DNA of 64,000 nt from Acheta domesticus. Its lineage: Eukaryota > Arthropoda > Insecta > Orthoptera > Gryllidae. The stretch is from contig JAHLJT010009436.1 in assembly GCA_031308135.1 (NCBI GenBank), positions 139,026,303 to 139,090,302 of the forward strand, read 5' to 3'. Made by a program: the position numbers and the translations under genes. Positions 57,986 to 64,000 of this stretch are shown here, piece by piece (the stretch's first letter is position 1; each line of letters opens with the position of its first letter). The notes under the pieces were generated by a model, which saw only the letters and a list, made by a program, of their open reading frames with translations, did not search any database and was not told the DNA's origin.

Positions 57986-59794
57986 ATTCAACATGAGTTC
58001 CAGAGACGGATTTAAGCATTGCGGAGTCCCCAAGCACAAAATTGTGTTGTCCCCTCCCCGAAAAAATAGGTCCGTTTTTAGTAAATAAAAAAAACTTACC
58101 TTAATACAAGAACTTTCTGTACAAATACAAATGAAAACTAATAATTTGTATATAAAAGTTTACATGTATTATATTTATTACATTAAATTCATTTTATATT
58201 ACAAAATATGCATATTTTTCCCATGCGCGAGGATAGGAATGGATGAGGCACCCCCAAGCAACTACTTGTTTTGCTTGTAGGTAAATCCTGCCCTGTTGAG
58301 TTCCTGGCGTGGCTTCACGGCTTTGATATTTATAATTGATTTGATTTATTTTCGCCAAAGAACAATAAAAACTGTGTGTGATGTACAGGGGAGAAGTGCA
58401 ATTTGCGATATGTTCCATGATGCCTTCGTCTACCTGTAAAAATATTTTTGGATAAGCAGGGTGATTATTTTTAGTAATGATAACTAGTGTCTTCCTAATA
58501 CACAAAGGAACATCAGTCATTACGGAATAGTAAAGAAATGTGGAAAATCAAGATTTCTCTTGGGTAGCGCCAATATCATAGGAAAATAGTCTATGAAAAT
58601 ATCACAAACTACTCCAGTGCGGTCTCAGAGAGCCACTGAAAAGGTATCGTTTATTTGCCAGCAAATGGGCGTGTTGTGTATGATACAGTAGAACCACGGT
58701 ATTTCGAACTAATTGGTGGTGTGGTCTATCCTGATTAGGAAATGTTTCGATTATCCGAACAAAATGTACCGTACCTATACAAATACATCTATAGGATTAT
58801 CAGACACAACGCAACGTAGCGTGCGATATGAGAAAATGGCAACTTAGCGTAACGATTACATCATCACATCGCATCATCAAGCAGATTTACAGAAGCTCTA
58901 AGAGAAAATTACTGCTACATAAACATGTGATACACACCGTAGTTACCAGTGCCGTAAACGTTTCATTTCGACTTGTTTCAAGAATTTGTTGTTAATTCTA
59001 CGGTGATTATCAAATCCTTTCTTTTCATTACAAATAAGAATTTTATGTATTTTGTTTATTTTTTTCTCCATCCCGAATTTTGTTCGTATTATCCTAAATT
59101 TCAGATTTGCGGGGACCGGATTAGCGGGATTCTACTATATACTAAGAAATATTTGGTAGTGAAGATAATATTAGGTGGAGTAAGTAACATGACGCATGTT
59201 GGCTGTGATTGCTGATGTCTAACGACGCGAAATTCAAATATATGTTTTGAATTCGAGATAAATATTAATGACAATATGCTAATAGGTAAAATATATACGA
59301 AATATTAGAAAATAACATATTATGTAACCAATATTTACTTTTCTCCTCGGGTCTCCAAACTATAAAACCACTACGGGTTCTTACATTTCTAACAGAGCTA
59401 TTGAAACCTCTTTTCTCCAAAACAGGTTTAAATATCACGAATTAATTGTCCATCAATCAAATTAATATCTGAAAAAGCAATTAATGAACATGATTCACAC
59501 CAATGCTCGTAAAGACAGAGGTTAGAGATCGATTGCTCCAATACAAGATCAAAACATCAGCAACGTTCCAATAACATCGGAAGAGATAACTATGCAATTA
59601 ACACAAATTTACATAATGTTGTAAGTTAACTTGTACGAGTTGTATAAACTATCCGTTATGCTTGTATGAAAGATTAAGATTTCTTGAACGCTTTGAGAAT
59701 CACCACATCACACTGCTTCAATAACATTTAGCAATTGAGTTTATTTCCAAAGTGACGTGTCCCAAAGAAAAAATATTTCAGGAAGGGATAATAT
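57986..59794. other. Intergenic DNA, nothing firm
   Basis: 58003-58070 starts like a hAT end (CAGAGACGGATTTAAGCATT) but no matching right end was found. Confidence 0.4.
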
Positions 59795-60147
59795 CAGTGA
59801 CGTAACTTCCGGACCCGCAATGCATGCGGGCCCAAGTAAAAAAGGACCTACATTTAAGCTGAAGGTTTTGCGATTGTACGAAATATTCATTACTTGATAC
59901 TTCATTGAGATTAAAACAGCATCTTCCGGAACATTTTTTTCCGTTTTGGTAGCTTATGTAACCATCATATTTCTAAATCAATATAATCTGTTAATACCTA
60001 GTATTGATTTCTTGTGTAGTAATCATAGACTGATAAATATAAATTTGTTAAAGGATATATTATTTAAGGTTCTACTTGTGTTTGCTATAAACGAGGCCCG
60101 GGTAAAAGGTTTGCAGATGGGCTCGCACTCATTTCGTTACGCTACTG
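59795..60147. mobile_element. hAT-like miniature element, 353 bp
   Basis: Ends CAGTGACGTAAC and, reverse-complemented, CAGTAGCGTAAC form terminal inverted repeats. Flanking octamers GATAATAT and GGTAGTAT match at six of eight positions, fitting a hAT target duplication. No transposase inside. Confidence 0.75.
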
Positions 60148-63040
60148 GGTAGTATTCACATTCAGCATTATAGTTCTGGATGGGATTCTAGGGGTTTTGA
60201 ACAAAGTTTAACAAAGGAGATATACAATTTTTCAACACTATTTGGAAGCACGGTATTTGTTCTGACCTTGCGTTTTTTAATTAGGGAATTTGGATTGACG
60301 ACTTCAATAACGATATTACTTTTATATATTTTGCATTTTTAACATTCACGGAGTGAATATTGACGTGGCAACGGTTTATAACTCGGTCTCCTATGTTCAA
60401 AATGAGAGGGAATTGTTTGGGAACTCGACATTTTATGGTTAGGAAAGAGTAGTTGTGTATAATTTCCGATTGTGTAGTTGTTTCATTAGGTTTCATAATT
60501 TACACAATTTACAAAAACTTTTCGTTCTGATTCATCAGGGCTTAACATCGTTTTAGCAGTGAATAAATTCATTGAAAGGAAATCACAATATTTAAAATCA
60601 ATTGTCGATGGCAGCCTTGGATACTATTTCAGAAGAGGCATTGATTTTTAATGTAGTGGAAAGAAATGCAATCGCCTACGCAGATGGAAGATTGAATTCA
60701 ATTTAATGAAAAAAGTTAAATGCCAGCGCCAGTGCCCCTATGTTACTGACGTTTGATTCTCTACATGGCCTGGTCTTCTGCCTGCACCATATCACAAAAT
60801 ATTTTTTGGTAATTAGTGTACTTACATTGGCGTAATCTAGGCCTGCACAACGCCTGCTCGCGCGGGCATTCTGCACTCAAGAGCAGCGAGAGTGGAATAT
60901 CTGCCACGAGAGAGGCGAAACTGCATGTAGGGAAATTTGTCGATACGTAGTAGTGCACAGAAGAACATAAACAGTGAATTATGGGCAATGCAACTTGAAA
61001 TTACACGTTTAAATAAGTGGGCAAATAATTTCGCAGCATAGTTCATTGAATTAGATGCCCAGGCATTCAATCTAGGCGCTGCGTCGTGCAACGTCAGACT
61101 TTTCCTCTCCCCGCAAAGCTGTCTACTTTTTATATATTTTAGTTTATGCTCAACGTTACTTGTGTTTATGCTCATTCTTAAACAATATTTTAATGAAATG
61201 GTCTTTTCAAAAATCATTTAAATCTACCAAACAAATATTTCACAATTTAATAATTGATTTTTCACGAGGAATGTTATAATTCCCAATGATAGTAAATTAA
61301 GGAAATTATGTGAGTATATCTAACGAAATCGTCCGATGTATTGGATATCGTTCAAGTCGAATGTAAGAGATTTTTATAAAGATTTAAGTTAACGCCAGGG
61401 AAGATGAATTAACGTTCTATGGTAATAACAACACATATATTTGAGAGCATTTCCCTCCATTTTGAATCTGAATAAGAGATAAAAACGATAAAACCTCTCT
61501 GTCAATATGATTACGGACAATCATGAGATTATTATGTGTATAGTTAAAAAGATTGCAAATGACTTTATCTTTCAATAAATAATGTTCATTGATTTCGTAT
61601 AACAAATATATAATGTACTCTTGTCAGATCTTAGAACAGAAAGTAGTCATGATTTTTTAAGAATACGACTTTTGGCTTTGATAGAACCATTTCATGCAAT
61701 TAAACGTAGTTAATGAAAAAGCAGTTCAGCTTCTTACTTAATCTGGACTGGTATTTTAACTCATTTATTAAAATCAAGGTAATGAAAAAATGTACGATAT
61801 ATATTGGAACGATAACGCTAAAAAATATTTTCTCCGGTGTTTAATTTACTAGAGAACTTGCGTAAGACTTCAAAACATTTTTTTATTATCGGAAATTCCC
61901 TAATTCTTCTTGAAAATAATAACAACAGCACATGCAATTTACTTAATGTTTGTCTGCTCATTAATTTAAAATTAAAAGTTACTAAAATATTTTGGTACAT
62001 TACAATGCATGAAATGCCACGTAAAAGATAAATTTAGTTCAAACGTCTTGAAAACAGTTTTCGCTTTTTTGATAAGAATTACGAACGGAAGTTAAAACCA
62101 AAAATACGCCACTATAAATTAAGAATATTCTTTAGCATAATTTTTCTCTTACCCTTACATCATAGACCAGGGATGTTTGTTTTTGTTTAGTCGACACAGA
62201 GATCATGATCAACTTTGTACAACCAACACCTGCCAGATTTGTCACATTCCAGCATCACCAAGTGCCCATTACGTGGCAGTCCAATTTAAAAATAATCACT
62301 TGCATATAAAATGTTTTGCCATTATGTATCCATCAAAATCACTATTTTGAGGATAGAGTGTCGTTCAGGCAGCCCAAAATAATCATATCACCAACTACTG
62401 TCTTCAATTTACCTCGAATGCCAAAATGCTCCGTTGTTCAAATGTCGAATTGATTTGGACAATTAGTACGAATATTTACTGAGTACCATAAAAATAAAAT
62501 GACTCGTGTTTATTCATAGATTTTTACTGTCCGGTATTGTTAGTCTCGTTGGAAAGAATAGAACGTAACCGACACGTAACACTCGTTACGAAAGCGGCTT
62601 TAGTGTCACTTCTGTCGCGGCGGGGAGTAAGCGCATTAACGACATTGAATTAGACAAGTGGTCGAAGGGAAGGGGCGAGACCCGTTGCAGGGCGCTGCAG
62701 GCACGGCGTAGAAGCCTTAGGTGGTCGAGAGCATACTACCAACACCACTATTGCATAAGATGTCACTATAGGAAATAGCTGAAATTCTTCGAGTATCGAA
62801 TTAAGTTTAAAATTGAACGTTCACGTTTCCCCACAAAAGTCCAAACATTCGCTTATGTGTATTAAAGTAAAAGTACACATTATTTGATTTTGTCACCAAA
62901 ATTAGATTCTGAGACTCGTTAGGCTACCAAAAAGACTCAAGAATTCCGCTAGGTATTGCAGAATGCAGGTATGGACTTGATGCAACAGAAAAAAATTTTG
63001 TGAGGCAAAATATATTTTGGTAGCTTAAGCAATTAAACTT
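60148..63040. other. Intergenic DNA, nothing recognised
   Basis: Mostly A+T-rich. 62560-62720 is G+C-richer with no coding motif. No gene, RNA or repeat end was supported. Confidence 0.4.
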
Positions 63041-64000
63041 GTGGTGCTACAACAGTACATACTTTCTCTCCTTATTGGAAATACGATGGTTGTGGCAGAA
63101 GTCGTGCCAACTATTTTTTTTTCCAAAAGAATGTTATCGGATCACACAATTTTATTTTTTGCGTGAAAGAAATGCTGTACTAATGTGTGCTCACATCAAC
63201 AGATGGCTATGTGGCTCAAGTGTCTCTATTAGTACAGAGAGCAATGTGAAATCACTTGTCTGTCTACCGCCGTGGGAGATGAATGCACTCCCTTTCGAGC
63301 ATTACTAATACACCAAGATAGTCGTTCCCCACGTGAGAAATGACCGAGAATGTCATAGGGAATTGGTGGAAACTCTAGCAAATAATTCCTTCCTTATCGG
63401 ACAGTCACAAGATAGGCATGCGAGTTTCTGCAAGGCCGCATAGGAACCAGTGATCAGAAACGTACGTGACATCCTGTGAGTAAGCGGACCAATACGGACG
63501 CCAAATTACGCAAAAACTATTCAAATGTTCAAACATTGTACATGACTTTATTTCAAGATCTGTCTTTAAAGAACAGATTTCATTATAAAAAAACACTATC
63601 TTCAACATTTAGGAAGACGCAGAAAAAATTGAACATTTCCTTTCTCGAAAATCAAGGATTTCAACGAAAATTAAGTTCTGTGCCGTTCTCTTAAATGTCC
63701 TTTCCACTATTCCACAACAACATTTAATCAAAAAATTTAGAACCATTTTTTTAAATTCGGAAAATGTCCCAGGGGCTTCATATAAAGGGTCCCGAAAATT
63801 AAAAATATCGGTTTCAAATTCAAGGGGCCGAGACATCAGTCAGATCGATTAGGGAATATCAAATTTGGAGAAAATCGGTTCAAAGGTTTAGGCGCTAGCG
63901 TTGACCAAAGGCGGACAGACAGACGTTTCGTCGTTGTCAAGGACCCACAAAACATGGATTCTGACAACACAGAATCCATGTTTTGTTAGAGGAAGTAATT
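63041..64000 (-). mobile_element. Helentron-like repeat, copy 8, running off the window
   Basis: In reverse orientation the 3' end reads GAGAAAGTATGTACTGTTGT then AGCACCACAAG followed by T. After about 350 bases of unshared sequence, the family interior resumes (63470-63990): TGTCCCAGGGGCTTCAT, AGCGCTAGCG-like GGCGCTAGCG, and a short GTCY run at 63911-63926. A 17-bp hairpin (63947-63963 and 63970-63986) sits in the CAGAATCCATGTTTTGT block. The 5' end lies beyond 64000. Confidence 0.75.

Noticed and set aside
58003..58070. hAT-like left end CAGAGACGGATTTAAGCATT
   Set aside because: No matching inverted right end or 8-bp duplication was found within 1 kb.
1..64000. CRISPR arrays, operons, ribosome binding sites or other bacterial features
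   Set aside because: None seen; introns, microsatellites and LINEs show this is animal nuclear DNA. Tandem repeats here are simple repeats without spacers.

Overview
The window is A+T-rich, intron-bearing and crowded with transposon remains. The only confidently recognised host genes are two perilipins with the insect PLIN1/PLIN2 (Lsd-1/Lsd-2) architecture, so this is insect nuclear DNA. The repeat load and large intergenic distances suggest a hemimetabolous insect (cockroach, termite or orthopteroid type), but that placement is inference; the species cannot be read from the sequence.

Host genes. Both lie on the minus strand. PLIN2 (481-1470) has three exons, two very short introns and a CpG-rich promoter just upstream (about 1640-2010). 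PLIN1 (37654-46039) has eight coding exons over 8.4 kb, codes for 415 residues, and has a splice acceptor in its 5' UTR, so its promoter lies further upstream. A (GGGCGC)n CpG island at 51.44-51.89 kb is a candidate for it. The two proteins coat lipid droplets and control access of lipases, so this is a small lipid-storage locus in which PLIN1 precedes PLIN2. The paralogs share a phase-0 intron at the end of the PAT domain, which points to tandem duplication.

Between the genes (2-37.6 kb) is a transposon field. In order: an R4/Dong-like LINE fragment set in an (ATT)n tract; a hAT-like miniature element with a perfect 8-bp target duplication; a decayed mariner-like transposase interrupted by a Helentron-type repeat; a nearly complete CR1/L2-like LINE with an open 868-codon frame; a 681-bp Harbinger-like element; two Helentron-like repeats each lying between unrelated inverted arms; a TA-flanked mariner-type miniature element; GT-rich and other microsatellites; and a Crypton-type tyrosine-recombinase relic nested inside another Helentron-like repeat.

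Right side (46-64 kb). A 2.57-kb element with 640-bp, nearly identical inverted repeats sits upstream of PLIN1. Then come the CpG island, a palindromic pair of a third repeat family, a CAGGGG-type hAT-like element, a short LINE fragment with a 14-bp target duplication, a mariner relic, another hAT-like element and a Helentron-like copy that runs off the window end.

The most unusual structure is the dispersed Helentron-like (HINE/DINE-1-like) family. It has a (GTCY)n microsatellite, TACTTTC/GAAAGTA subterminal inverted motifs and a 3' end reading CTAG or CAAG, always followed by T. Two of its longest copies sit between inverted arms of other repeats.
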